Source: Neolentinus lepideus HHB14362 ss-1
Taxonomy: Eukaryota > Basidiomycota > Agaricomycetes > Gloeophyllales > Gloeophyllaceae
DNA length: 64,000 bases
NCBI GenBank assembly: GCA_001632425.1
Contig: KV425556.1
Span: 604,572 to 668,571 of the forward strand
Direction of reading: 5' to 3'
The position numbers and the translations under genes are program-made. This document shows, piece after piece, positions 1 through 12,208 of the stretch (its first letter is position 1; each line of letters opens with the position of its first letter). The notes under the pieces were generated by a model, which was not told the origin of the DNA, searched no databases, and saw only the letters and a list, made by a program, of their open reading frames with translations.

Positions 1-3000
1 CCTATCGCTCTCCACGAGCTCTGCGGGGCAAGCGGAGCTGAGAGTCGATAAGTCATTGACATTGAGTGAACGATTTGCTACCGTGCAAGAGACTTTTACA
101 GACGTGCTCGTGCATCCGGAGGGACAAGTAGCAGTGGCGACATGTTACGCCGGGAAGCTCAAGGTGGTGTCATTCGACAACGGGACGTACCAGAGCGACT
201 TTGATGCACAGTACGTTTATACCATTGTCATTACTTTCCTACAGTCCTGATTGCTGATATCGTTAGGTTCCCTGAGCTGAATCTACTGTCCATGTGCTTC
301 CTCCCCACGTCTTCCGACACCCACTGCCTCGCCCTTCTCGCTGTCACCCATGAAGGAAAACTGCAACTCCTTTCGCGAGACGTCAGCCTCTCCGACTACG
401 AGATCTTCTCGACGCCCTCAACACTACTCCCGGCTACTACCCTGTCTTCCAGCACCTTCCTTACCATCGACCCCCCGCCTATTCTCATCCCAATTCCTCC
501 TTCACCTAATCATGAATCTGGAACAGAGGAAGGGTTTGGTGGTGGCGTGCTAGTGGTAGGCGGACGGAAGGTGCTATTCTACGAACTGGCTAGCCAGGAT
601 CTGCAGGACAGGCATAAGGGCAAGCGGAGGCGGCTCGAGGGTAAGAAACGGAGTGAAAATAAGAGTGAGAAGGAGCGGGCGCGGGAGGTGGAGAAGGCAA
701 GGGAGAGGAAGAGGAGGAAGCCCAGAGCGGCCGTGGAGTGGCCGTGGAGTGAGGTCACTGCGTGAGTACTAATTTCTCTAGCGCTTGTCACGGAAGCGGG
801 TAAGAAGGGTGTCTGATAGAGTCTGGCAGGTGGTGTAATGTAGACGAGGAGGGGAGACGGGTTCTACTGGGAGATAGGTTCGGAAGGCTGGCGCTGTTGA
901 GCGTGGATACGGAACAGTCTACGTTGATACTTCTCCCACTCGGTCAGGTGAGCTCAAGCCGATCTAGTCTGAGTCTAAGTTCCTAACTTGTACCTGTGTG
1001 TTAAGACCTCCCCACCAAAATCCCTAACCTATCTAACCTCCCAAACGCTCTTCCTCGGCTCACACTTCGGCGACTCGCAACTCCTACGCATCCACACCTC
1101 TCCCATATCCTCCGTTGATACCGACACTTTACCCATCCCGCCCAAGATCCCGTCTATTTCCCCCTCAGAACTTCTCTCAGCGACCAGGACAAGCGGGAAG
1201 AAGGGAAAGGGTAAAGCCGAAGAGGGGGATGTAAGTGGCTATGTGGTGAGGACGAAGGGAGGATTCGTAGAGGAGATGATGAACTGGACGAACGTGGCAC
1301 CGATTTTGGATGCGGTGCTGGTCGATTTAGAAGACAGTGGTCAGGCGCGTCTCTCACGTTCCTTTCACCAGTAAGGCTGGGTGCTGACTAATTCGTGGGG
1401 TGGGGTGTGCCACTGCAGACAACGATCGTGACTTGCTCTGGTGGGAGGAACACAGGATCCTTGAAGGTCATTAGGAATGGCGCGGATTTCAATGAAGTGG
1501 CTGCGTTAAGAGGACTGGGGAATGTGACGGGGGTTTGGCCGTTAAGGTCGAGGTTTGCGGATTCGTCAGTCTCCACTACCTCAAATTTAAAACCGGGTAC
1601 TCAAGATTGATTTTGTAGACTCCATTCACACATTCTGGTCACTACGCCTATTGGAACGCATATTCTCCGCGTCGACGACTCCGAGACATTCACCCACCTC
1701 AGCTCCTCAACAAGCGGGTTTATTACTGACACGCGCACCCTCGCCGTCGCCAACGTGGCGCGGCGCACCCGCAAGAACGGCCAGTCAGGCTCTTCCTATA
1801 CCGACTCTGCGTTTGTCGTACAGGTAACCCCCGCGAAGGTGGCTTTGTTGGAGTTCGATGAGGCGTTACAGACGTTCTCAGCTACAGGGGAGCTGTGGAC
1901 GCCGCAGTTTGAGGGGCCTACGGGGAGGTATAGCGAGATCGTGGCGGCCAGTGTGAATGCGAGCCAGGTGGTGCTCGGCTTGAATGGCGGGAAGGTAGTT
2001 GTATTGAACCTTGGGGAGGATAATAGGTTCAATCTTGCTGGGTAGGTACTCGTCCTTCGTATGTGACTGTAGTTACTTACCTTCATATCTATTTACAGAC
2101 ACAGATCCTTTGAGGCAGGCGCGGAGATTGCTGCTATCTCGTGTTTGCCTATGGACTCGTCGAAGTATTACGCCACGCAGGTAGCGGTTGCATTTTGGGA
2201 TACGAACGAAGTGAAGATACTCTCTATCACCAGCGCGCAGAGCTACCTCACTCCTGTCTGTACTACTGGGTCTCTCCCAAGTCTCCCGCGTTCGCTGCTG
2301 CTTCACAACTTCAGCTTGTCTTCTAGCGCGACGAGAGAGTGGCAAGACCTATCACACCTACTGGTCGGGCTGGCGGATGGCACAGCGCTCGCCTATGTTT
2401 ATAAGGATGCTACGCTGTCGGAAAAGAGAGTATTCTCGTTTGGAAGCGGACCAGTGACGCTGACGCCATGCAAGGTGGATGGGAAGAGGGGCGTGTTTGC
2501 CTGTGCAAGTCGGGCGGGGGTGGTATTTTGGGACAAGGGAAGGTTGCAGACGGCACCCATGTTGGTCAAAGTGAGCCGGGATTTTGAAGTGTTATGGGCC
2601 GAGAACTGATGTGAGTGAGGACAGGGCGTGGTTGCCATGGCACCATTGAATACAGATTATTTCCGGTCATCAATTGTACTTGCCACGAATAGTGGGTTGA
2701 CGATTGGAGATATGGGGCATTTGGACAAGATGCACATTCGGTCAGTGAGTACATCACTTTTTTTGGCACCAGAAAACAGGCTCATTGGGCGTGGTTATCA
2801 AGTTTGTTTTTGGTTTGGACAATCCCTATCGAATAGTCCATCATGCGATGAGCAAGGTATTTGCTGTTGCATGCACACGGACAGAGCCGCGGAGAGTAGG
2901 CGACTTTACACGGGAATGGGGTGTGCTGAAACTCATGGATGACGCAACCTTTGAAGGTAAGTATGTGCCCTGACAGATTTCCGATGGGTTGATTTTGACA

Positions 3001-4300
3001 GATGAATTCAAGTTTTGGCCGAGTTTGAGTGTGACGCCGAAGAACAGATCACATCATTGGAGATCTACGACAACGATATCATCCAGCAGCCGTGCTTCTG
3101 CGTCGGCACAGTGAACCTGCGGGATGAAAAAGAGCCCACGAGTGGTCGTCTACTCCTCTTGTGCAGCGACGTAGGGTCAGAGAGAGTTGCATCGAATAGG
3201 AGTCTATATCTTGCCGCGGCCTCGCAAATCAAGGGTTGCATATCCGCGCTGGCCAAGACCGGTGATATGATAGCTGCTGCAGTCAATTCAGCAGTACGTT
3301 TGCACAGCTAACTCTGATCCGACATATTCTAACTTTGAGGGTGGCGTCAGGTTGTTCTATATCGTCTTGAACCTTCTACTACAGGCATACTTACCCATGA
3401 CTTGGAGTATGTGAACGAATGGAACCACGACTATGTTCTCAGCAGTATTGTGCCTGGTTTGAATGGTCTGGTGATTTCAGACGCTATCAGCTCGGTATCT
3501 ATTCTAGACGTGAAGGACTCCAAGCTTCAGAGACGAGCGAAGGATTACTCTCCGTTATGGCCTGTTGCTATTCAAGCAATGGATGACAAGAGCGTCATAG
3601 CAGCAAATGTAAGAGAGCTAAAGTTTTCGAAGTGGCTTGTCTGACAGGACCGTCTTTGTTAGGTGGATTGTAATCTGTACACATTCTCGTTACAGCGAGA
3701 GCAGCAGGGACGCATGGTGCTTCAAAAGGATGGTGCTTTCCATTTAGGTGATCTGGTCAACAAGTTCATTCCAGGTATGGCTCTTCCGACATGTCTTGTT
3801 CATAATACATTATTCACAGTATCCCTTAGGTTCCTTGTCATCGTCCACCGAATCTTCTGGGGAAATCCCAATAGAACCCAGACAACTTTTCTTCACGGCC
3901 TCCGGACGCATAGGAATGGTATTTGAGATGGGCAATGAGCTCTCTCTTCATATGACAGGGCTAGAGCGCAACATGGCGAGTGTACTACTTGGTTCTGGCG
4001 GGGTCTCTCATTCAGAGTACGTTGCCATCGGACCTCTTCCCGAGAGAGGTATAACTCACATTATATTATAGTTGGCGTACACCCGTGATTCCCAGGTCAC
4101 GAGTCAATATGCCACAGCTGTCTTATGGCTTCTTGGATGGTGATTTCCTCGAACAATACCTTGCATTCTCGAGGGATCCTTCTCCTTCATCCAAGCAAGT
4201 CATAAAGAAAATCATGTCGGGCACTGTGGAAGCAGAAACCTTGAAGTTAACAGCATCCGAAATAGATCACATTCTAGAGAAGTTGCAAAGCATGCACTGA
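1..4300 (+). CDS. DDB1: DDB1-like damaged-DNA-binding protein 1 (5' partial)
   Basis: WD40 beta-propeller scaffold of the MMS1/CPSF-A family. In other eukaryotes DDB1 is the adaptor of CUL4 ubiquitin ligases in nucleotide excision repair and replication control. The frame is open from the first base, so the start lies upstream. Many short introns separate the exons. Recognisable pieces in order are a propeller motif LFLGSHFGDSQL (about 1044-1085), TIVTCSGG with GSLKVIRNG (about 1420-1480), the C-terminal propeller with CFCVGTVNLRDEKEP (about 3090-3140), and NHDYVLSS, FHLGDLVNKF and YGFLDGDFLEQYLAFSR in the last exons. The final exon ends in EIDHILEKLQSMH, matching the DDB1 C-terminus. A Lys/Arg-rich insert (about 610-725) is unusual. 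The stop is 110 bp from the convergent antiporter stop. Rse1/CPSF160 are relatives, but the C-terminal motifs favour DDB1. Confidence 0.85.
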
Positions 4301-4410
4301 ATCCAATTTGTCCGTGATGTTGTATTGCAGATGTATTGCACAATTGTATATATACGTGTAACGATCTTAGCGGACGTGACAAGATATTGGATAGCATATG
4401 CAGCTCATGA

Positions 4411-7400
4411 TCAGGGCTGCAGCGAAGAAATGAAGAATGAGAGGGATTGCGAGACTGAAAGGATATGAGGATCAATAACCATAGAGTCGAGTTCTGCGTT
4501 AGCCCGGTGAGGAGCAAAGAAGAATCCCGAAGTAAGGACGAGATAACTGGCGGGATATTGAATCAGTCTCATGAATAATATACATTCGACAGTAAAATAT
4601 GCTGACCTTAGTATCAGTATGCTTCCCCGATAGTAGTTACTCTTTGCCTCAATGTACGTATAAGTGAGCAAGAATATTGAAAGAATAATGACGACGACAT
4701 CCCAGCGAGGGAAGATCAAACTGAGAGGGACATCAGACGACTATACAGGATACACTTGATAGGCGCCCACTTACGTGAAAGTATTGGCAATTGTGCCGAG
4801 CGTACCAGCATTATACCAAGCAGAGAAGGCGACCATAGCAGGGATCTGCAACAGACATACTTGCAAGGCATACGCCGAACCGATTTCCATACTAGAGAAT
4901 ATAAGTTATTAACAAGAATTGCAACTGAGGAATGTTTAGCGCCGTACCTCAGTGCGATGTTCCCATTCATAGCGAAGGCCATCGCATTCATGAACTCAGT
5001 CGTGTTTGGAACTAATGCAAACAACGTTATACCGAGGAACTTCTCATCGATGCCGGACCCCTCCAGCACCACATCGACAACACCGACCAAGAGTTCTAAA
5101 GATGTGGTCAGCCACCACATTTCATAGCTACTTTCCAGATGCGTACCAGCTATAATCGAATAGAGCGCGGTACACGCCAACAATACGCTCGCACTCGTTG
5201 TCCTGCTCCACGACGGTGCATCATGTCCACCATGCCCACCCGCCTCCTCCACATCCGTCGCGGACATCCTCGTCCGCAATGGAGATCTCGAGCTCGTCTG
5301 CTGGTGCCTCAAGGCACTCACGGTCGCAACGGCCACCGCGCGCGTAAAGTCGTCAGCAGTCATATTTTCCGGGAGATGCGTGGGCTGCAGGCCAGTATTT
5401 TTGATCGCGTGATCGACGCTCTCCATTATGGGCGTAAATCCAACGGGGGCTAAGGCGGGCGGCACGATAGCATAGGAGACGCGGCGGTTGACCGAGCTCC
5501 CAACAGGTTGCGATTCGGTGACTTGCTCCGGTGCGCGAGGTACGGGTGTCTCGCTGCGAGAGGGAACGGTGCTTGTAGCACGAGATGTCACGTTGCTCGG
5601 CTTACGGCGGAGAGACTCGCGGTCTCTCCCTGGAATCAGCCTGTGGTAAATCGAAAACCGGTTCTGACCGGAGACTGGGAGCTCAAGAGAGTGCAGGAGC
5701 TGCTGAGGATTCTGCCAGATCTGAGATGCATGAGTGCGAAGAGAGAACCATAGACCTATGAGATACGACTAGAAGGGGATGAATTGTAGAACTTGGGTGT
5801 CTGATGAGTAGAGCTTACGAAGAGCAGTATGGTAGCACAGAAGTACATCAACGTTTTCACAGTTGTCTGGTAGAATGGATCACGGGCGACATCCGGATAC
5901 TCATATCGGCAATGCTGACACTGCCATGGCGCATTCAACCCAGACGTCTTTTCAGGACACCCAGTGCATATAAGTTGGAACTGCAAAATCACCGACTTAA
6001 GCATCAGCATGGCTCCCGTCGAGCTAGACCAAGGTCAAGTACTCACATTGCCATACGTCTGATAGAACAGCGTCGGCGTCAGCGTTCCAATAATCGCCAT
6101 GATCAGCATAGTACTAGTCACTCCTGCACTCTTCGCGTTGAACTTCTGCTCCTTCCTTCTAATCGCACCGCTGCACATACTCACGCCGGGCATGAGTAGC
6201 ACGCCTGCCAAGATACTCCCGACAATTGATCCCTCGACAAGACGACCCTTGCCCTCCGTCAGCGCGATAGAGTATAAAATGATTTCGATAATGGAGCCAA
6301 ACGTCGCGTTGATCACCGCGCCCATCCCAATCGATGATTGAGCCGAAATCGAGGCGACAGCCATACCGATGAAGTACGACAGCGGTATAACGCTCATCAA
6401 GCTCAGTACGAAAATTGCTCCACGAGACGCAACAGCAGCCAAGAACGCAGGTACGTGCTGTCCTCGTCCCTGTCTGCGCTCAACCAATGGCAGGAGCACG
6501 AATCCGTCGAAGATGACAAAGAACACTAAGGGGAGCAGGTTGATAAACAAGATGTTCACGCCACCGACAGTATACTTGTAGTACTGTAAGCCCATCGCGC
6601 GATACGTGCACAGTAAGACTGTCGAAGAGGGCCAGCCGCTCGGGGCAGCTTGGCCTTCCGAGAGCCTAGCGGGCTTGACAACGAAGCTCTGCTGGGGTGT
6701 GGTCGATCCGCCGGTCTCCTCCGTGTCCGTGGGCGGGTTGGAGGGGAGGATAGCAGGGGCCGGGGCGGCGCAGAACCTAATATTGCTAGGCTGGCTGAAC
6801 ATGTACTTCAGCAACGCCCAGTTGAGCTTGGCCATTGGTATAGTGACGACGAGCCCCCAGCAGACGACGCAGACGACGAGCATGATCGGCGCGATGATGA
6901 AGACGAGACCGAGCGAATAGATCACCTTGCCAAGCCAGTGGTCGAGAGTACTTTGGTTGACGAGGCCATGCTCGGAGGCCGGGGTTGCGCCGTAGGATTT
7001 AGCTGGTACCGGCGACTCGGGAATGCCGAGAAGGGAGGTATGCTCTGTGGGAGGCGGGTTCCAGGAAAGGGAAGCGGAGTGTTGGAGATGCGCCGTTCGG
7101 GGGGTGATGGTTCCGTGCAAGCCTGACGCGGAACCGTTCATGTCTGCTATAGTAGTAAATTGAGTACATGGTACGATATAAATGGGGGGGGTACACGTAC
7201 CAGCTGCCGGTGTGAGGGGAGCTTCCTCGTCCTCATGCTGGAGGTCCAAGCCTTGTAGATCGCCAGCGACGTACTTGCCGAAGGGCCAAAGGATATACCA
7301 GCCCAAGCCGAACACCAGCGACGAGTAGCGCTTCCCGCCTTTCGGGACGATATAGAGAACACCAGATAGAGTCATAAACGCAGCAGCCATCCACCATCCG

Positions 7401-8095
7401 AATAGCACAGTCCACAAGATGTTGCCTGGCAGCAAGTGCCTCTCCGCCTGAGCCGACGGAACTGAATGCAAAGCCTGGTCAGCATAGCGCGTAACTGACC
7501 TGGACTTCTTGTACAGCGCAGGCTTCCATATGGGCAGACCGAACGGGTGCTCGACGTTGATCAGCGATTGGCGGTCTTTGAGCGTGATAGGATCCTCCTC
7601 TCGCTCGGTCTCGGCGTCGTCGTCGTCGTCGTTCCCGCCCTCGTCATCAGCGTCCTGGTCGACCGCCTTACCCCGGTCGCGACTGTGCTCCCTGTAATCC
7701 TCAAGACCTTCCTCGCTACCCTCGTCCTCCTCCGAGAGCAAAGCATCGTCGTGGAGCCCCCTGTTCGGGACGTGCGAGCTGCTCACGCTCGTGCTGGTCC
7801 TGCGGCGCCCACCGGTTGAACTGACCGACATGCTTCGTGACAGAGATGGTTGTGTAAGTCTGCGCGAGGTAGGTGAAACTGCGCGTGGCGTGAAATAAGA
7901 AGTACCGTGGTTGTGGTGGGAGGGCGTATCGGCGAAGGGCCAAGGCGTGCTGTAGGATACGCTGCGGGTTGGGCGCAGACGAGAGTTGGAGTCTGACTGG
8001 GTCGGGGTCGAGGCTGTCGGCGTTGAGGCTAGATGTGCATTGTCGAGTCCAGCGTCCTCCGACATTGCCCCAGCGACGAGCGGTGGCTCATTCAC
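4411..8095 (-). CDS. VNX1: Vnx1-like vacuolar cation/H+ antiporter (Ca2+:cation antiporter family)
   Basis: Membrane exchanger of the CAX/Vnx1 group; yeast Vnx1 exchanges Na+ or K+ for H+ at the vacuole. The first ATG at 8095 opens a long hydrophilic Ser/Asp-rich N-terminus. Then come PALYKKSRSVTR and a membrane block with PGNILWTVLFGWWM and YSSLVFGLGWYILWPFGKY (about 7250-7520). The first alpha repeat has INATFGSIIEIILYSIAL and VGSILAGVLLMPGVSM (about 6180-6330). A cysteine cluster with CTGCPEK and CQHCRYEY (about 5900-5980) is typical of Vnx1-like proteins. After a cytosolic loop the second alpha repeat contains FALVPNTTEFMNAMAFAMNGN (about 4960-5040). Three or more introns are needed, and the last joins SILIL to YLVLTSGFFFAPHR. 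It is head-to-head with the F-box gene, 129 bp between start codons. The transported ion cannot be read from sequence. Confidence 0.85.
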
Positions 8096-8224
8096 TCAAC
8101 GACCTCGAAGCGGTATTCATAAATGGACCGGCATCTCCCGCACATGCTCACACGACTATATAGTGTTTACTGAACTCGAATCGAATCTTGTGCTCTTGTC
8201 CTGTCCTAGTGTACAGTTGCTACA

Positions 8225-9882
8225 ATGCACCCAGCACTTGCAATTCCTGAAATCCTCGGCGAGATCTTTTTGACACACATGGCCGTTCAGATCCCTACCG
8301 AAACCAATTTTCTCTCTCTCAATCAATGTCGCGAGGCACGGTGGCTCTTTCGGGCGAGCCCCGAATCTGACGACCTGCGAGCCCTGCAGAGGAATCTCCT
8401 CAATGCTTCTCTGACTTGTCGAGTATTCACAGCTCCTGCACTTGACGCCCTGTGGAGATATATGGACTCGTTGCTGCCCCTTCTTTGCTGCCTATCTAAT
8501 TTTCAATTCGACACGGTTTCACAATCATATGTAGGTAGTCAGTGTTGAGCACGAGTCCTGGTCATAATTCTTTATGCTACTTGCCTCAGATCATATCCGG
8601 TGAAATCACTTCTCAAGACTGGACGGCCTTCGATAATTACGCTCGTCGCATTCACTGGATAAGCTACCGTCCTGACGATGATATCTCTCAGTCTGCTTTT
8701 GAGTACCTTGGTCAGCAGCGAGGATCATGTATTCTTCCCAATCTTCGAGTATTTGAGCTCGAAGATGTTCCACGACCACCTAGAGGTGCCGAGATATATC
8801 TCTTCGTGGCACCCACTTTGAAGATCGCCGATATTTTTCAATTTCATCCGATGGGACATGCTGCTGAGCAGATTTTGCATCAGTTCTTAAGCCAAATTAC
8901 CAAGTATTGCCCAGGTCTGCAACACCTCCGTGTCTCTGCGTACCTCAGCGAAGTTTGTCTCCAATACATCAGCATGCTACCCGATCTACGTATCCTAGAG
9001 TTTGGCGGCATATATGGCCCAAGCCGGCCTGGTGATACCTCGATGACCAAGATGAACTTCTTGGTCACCTACACGATGAAGAATCTTGTTGTCCTTTGCA
9101 TGGACGTACATGAGGATCAACTCACAGTCACCCCAACGGTGACACAAGAACTATCGAGACTCGAATCTATCGAGCTTTCGGGACCCATCTCTCCAATAAT
9201 ATCCATTCTTCAGAACCTCCCAAAACATCGTATCCACTATATCGACCTAACCTTAATCCCGGAAACGGACCAGGGCAGTGGAAGCAGTGCTTTCCACTAC
9301 TCGCTATACAGCGAGTTCAATTTTCCAGCATTGCGTGTCTTGGAGGTGGAGTCATACTACGATGATCCGGAGGACACACCTATCCTGACCCGAAATATCT
9401 TCTTCAGTCTACTAGAATGCAAACACCTTGAAAGGCTGCACATAGGTTTTGCCATCATGAGACAGGTCTACACCCAGGATGAGGATCTACGACGCATTGC
9501 TCTAGCATGGCCAAACCTTACGGGGCTGGAATACGTTCATTACATATATAATCGTCGCCCAGCGTCACCAACCATCTTCGCGCTAGAGCATTTTGCTCGC
9601 CATTGTCCCCGTCTCCTCTACTTAACGATTAGTGCAGATACGACCATACAGATTCCCGACTGTCCTCCGGCATACTCCCATGGCCTCCGTTCTATTTACC
9701 TGCACGACCCGGGACGGCCGTGCCAGCATGCAGACAACAAGGAGGACAACATGCAGTCGCTCGCTCGTTACTTAGACAGCTTATTTCCGCGCCTGAAGAT
9801 TCTTCACCATGATGTGGGAGAATGTTGGAATGCCAATGCCATGTTTGAGTGCATTGCCTCTTTGCAAGCTGCTAGGAGGTGA
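8225..9882 (+). CDS. F-box protein with leucine-rich tail (mushroom family)
   Basis: The start at 8225 gives MHPALAIPEILGEIF, an F-box-like helix, followed by LLNASLTCRVFTAPALDALW, the usual continuation in mushroom F-box proteins that recruit substrates to SCF ubiquitin ligases. One intron, 8531-8589 (GTAGGT...CTCAG), joins codon SY to IISGEI in frame. The spliced product is 532 residues. The rest has irregular leucine-rich segments (LRVFELEDV, LRILEFGG, LESIELSG, LERLHIGF) like the repeat face of F-box/LRR proteins, and ends in a short Ala/Arg tail. These families expand lineage-specifically in Agaricomycetes, so a specific substrate cannot be named. No frameshift or stop is seen. Confidence 0.8.
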
Positions 9883-10331
9883 GATGTGCCAGGCGATGAG
9901 CTCGTAGACAGCTATGATTCTTCATGAATTGGCATTCGCCCCCGTAGCAGTATGCTCTTGTTGAGATTCCCTGCCGCAGCCGTAGGATGTGCCTCGCATC
10001 ATGCACGCATACTCTAGCAACTAGCAGCCTGGTGCTGAACGCACTTAGTATTGTTTGAGATGACTTACAATCTCTAGCAGCGACCGCTAAGCACTAAGCA
10101 CTATGTGATCATGCACCTTGACTGTAAATTTCGAGAATTATTAGGAGCTTCATTTACAAACAAGTCATTGCAGAACCAGTCTTCTCCAGAAGTCTATCAC
10201 AAAATATGCATTTTCACAAACAATCTGTCCCGCACCCCGCACAACACCATACACTCGAAACGCGGACGGCCTCAAACATCCACAAACTTTCTATGGGTAA
10301 CTAAAGTCAAAACACAAAGTCAAGCACGGCT
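9883..10331. other. Intergenic, no gene seen
   Basis: AT-rich stretch after the F-box gene. Open frames are short and have no recognisable motif. Presumed to hold the F-box gene's 3' UTR. Confidence 0.5.
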
Positions 10332-11177
10332 CAAGCGATCATCTGGAAGATCGACTCACCATTCGCTCCCGGCGATCGAGCGTAAGCATATTGATTCAAG
10401 TCCTTGAGCATCGTTTCGTCTGTCTTGCTCTCCGACGGTCCTGGGCATGCGGAAAAAAAATGTCAGTCATATGCTCGGTGAATATATATGAGGCAAATAA
10501 AACATCAACTGCAAATCTAGCAAGGTGGCCTTCCTTGCTAGAGTTCACTCTATGGAAAGCGACGGGAATAAAGAAACGGCGATGACGAACCTTTCTTCGT
10601 GAGTTTGAGTAGTCGAAATATAGATAAGTATTCCTCAAAGAAAGTGTAGTTAGGAACGATTCTAATATCTAACAGAGAGCATAGCAAAATGGTATGGAAA
10701 CGATGATTCAAGTGGACGTTTGGCCGGACGCCACAAGACTCGTGAGAGTCGAGAATGGGGAAGTTTAAAAAGCGAGAATGGGAAGTGAAACTCACCGAGA
10801 GACAACTTGCTACGGTCCTAGTTCGCTATAGTCCTAGGTGTCCTAGGTATATAAGCAAGTCAGTATAATGTTTTGATGTAGAAGAGAGATTGTAACCGGT
10901 CTCATGAGCTGGCCGGGCTCACGAGGATCCAGGAAGGAGAATGGGAAGATGAGAACACGAACCTTCTTCGTGAGTCCCCTATCTTGATGAATGAGTTGAT
11001 GTATCTCGACAAAGATGTAGTCAGAACGAATTCGGAATCACACGGCAGGAAATGATGGGAGAGAAATGCAGACGCTGGCCGGACGCAGGCAAGACTCATC
11101 GGAAGAGGAGAGGATGCTAGGACTTACTGATTGTCGGAAGGCGGTACGGACGTGTTGAATGCATCTATCTGATTGTA
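10332..11177 (-). CDS. Possible small spliced gene of unknown function
   Basis: Tentative model. On the minus strand, three short exon-like pieces join in frame with GT-AG boundaries. The first (about 11136-11177) ends in AFNTSVPPSDN before GTAAGT. The second is 10591-10661 (IVPNYTFFEEYLSIF then LLKLTKK), preceded by TTAG and followed by GTTCGT. The third, from about 10441 down, reads SESKTDETMLKDLNQYAYA and ends at a TGA at 10332, although a GTGAGT just before the end suggests the gene may continue. Joining them requires a first intron of about 470 bp, long for this genome, and no convincing start codon is visible. No family is recognised. It overlaps the tandem duplication described separately. 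It could equally be non-coding. Confidence 0.28.
10591..11110. repeat. Imperfect tandem duplication, about 370-bp spacing
   Basis: Two diverged copies share CTTTCTTCGTGAGT (10591) / CTTCTTCGTGAGT (10963), an AACGATT/AACGAATT block about 60 bp later, and a GGCCGGACGC block (10731 and 11078) followed by CAAGACTC. The copies are offset by about 372 bp. Minus-strand translations of the first 70 bp both end in LTKK, so the copy may contain an exon of the small putative gene. The second copy lacks an AG where the first has a splice acceptor. Confidence 0.6.
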
Positions 11178-11455
11178 AGCAATGGTTTTTTGCAGCCGCA
11201 GGGTAGAAGGGGGGGGGGGTTGGGGGCATGGAGGCATCGCGCACTCAATGTCTTGAATACATATGGATCTTGAGGTAAGGGAAGGTTCGAGGAATCTGTA
11301 TATAATAAAGGAAGAGGAAGAAATAGTCAGCCACTGGTAAACGAGAAAAAAAAAAGTTGTTTATGCCGTCTTGCTTTTGAATCTTGCTAGAATACCTATA
11401 AATTTCAGTACCTATACGTGGAGAAGTTTTTTTTTTAGTTTTATCATGACGAGGA

Positions 11456-11489
11456 GTCATTCGAACGGCGGCCGCTCCGCTCGAATGAC
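11456..11489. repeat. Inverted repeat (9-bp perfect arms, hairpin-capable)
   Basis: GTCATTCGA at 11456-11464 is the exact reverse complement of TCGAATGAC at 11481-11489. After one mismatch three further inner base pairs (CGG/CCG) are possible, leaving an 8-base loop. It lies 3' of the acidic-protein gene. Function unknown. Confidence 0.6.
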
Positions 11490-11596
11490 GCCTTGCCATC
11501 GAATATAGATGCAGCATTATACGTACCGTCACCTCCCTGTTCTCTCCAACCCCACCCCCCTACTCCCCCACCGCTCCTCTCTCCCCTCTCCTCTCC

Positions 11597-12208
11597 CTAC
11601 GCCGACCAGTCAGAGCCGGCCCCATCCCACACACCCTCGACCTCCTCCTCCGCAGCTCCTGACCAACCCGACATTACGGGACCTGCGACTTCTTCGGACT
11701 CGTCTTCGTCTTCCGCCTCCAACATCCCCTCAGACTCCATCTCTCCTTTCAAATCGTAGTCCACCAGGAGGGAAACGTCCGCGTCGATATCCAACGCAAG
11801 GGATGAACCAGTGTCATAGTAGTATGCAAGGAAGCTCTGGTCTGTGACGTCCACGTCCTCCGTCTTTTCCTCCCTCTCCTGCTCTCCCTCCTCCCTCCTC
11901 ATCTCCATCTCTATATGCTCCCACATAGCCCGCTCAGAAGCCAGTTTCGCCTCGAGTGCATGACGAGCGCTCTGAATGTCGACAAGGAACTCCTCGTAGG
12001 GGCTTCCTGCCCAACTGCCATCAGGGTTGACATCGTTGTTGTCCAAGGTAACATAGGTGTCGTCCTCGACCTGGTCATCGTCGAGGTAAAGGTGATCCTG
12101 ACCAAGGACGTTCCACATAGGCAAGTCGGTGTTGGGTAACTCGAGGAAGGCGCCCTCATGGCAGATCTCGCCGAGGTCACCGAAGCTGTTATAGACATGG
12201 GACATCAT
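11597..12208 (-). CDS. Acidic hypothetical protein, 203 aa
   Basis: A single uninterrupted frame from ATG at 12208 to the stop at 11597 gives 203 residues. It is strikingly acidic: Asp/Glu runs include DDDQVEDDTY near residue 44, EMEMRREEGEQEREEKTEDVD around 100-120, and AEDEDESEEV near 175. A predicted helix (ARHALEAKLASERAMWEHIE) could form a short coiled coil. There are no membrane segments, signal peptide or cysteine motifs. No family is recognised. The 5' flank has AT-rich sequence and, further up, a CACGTG-containing stretch at about 12490. The absence of introns is unusual for this window, so it may be a lineage-specific gene. Low sequence complexity means that coding status rests mainly on the open frame. 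Confidence 0.5.
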   Translation of the reverse strand: MMSHVYNSFGDLGEICHEGAFLELPNTDLPMWNVLGQDHLYLDDDQVEDDTYVTLDNNDVNPDGSWAGSPYEEFLVDIQSARHALEAKLASERAMWEHIEMEMRREEGEQEREEKTEDVDVTDQSFLAYYYDTGSSLALDIDADVSLLVDYDLKGEMESEGMLEAEDEDESEEVAGPVMSGWSGAAEEEVEGVWDGAGSDWSA

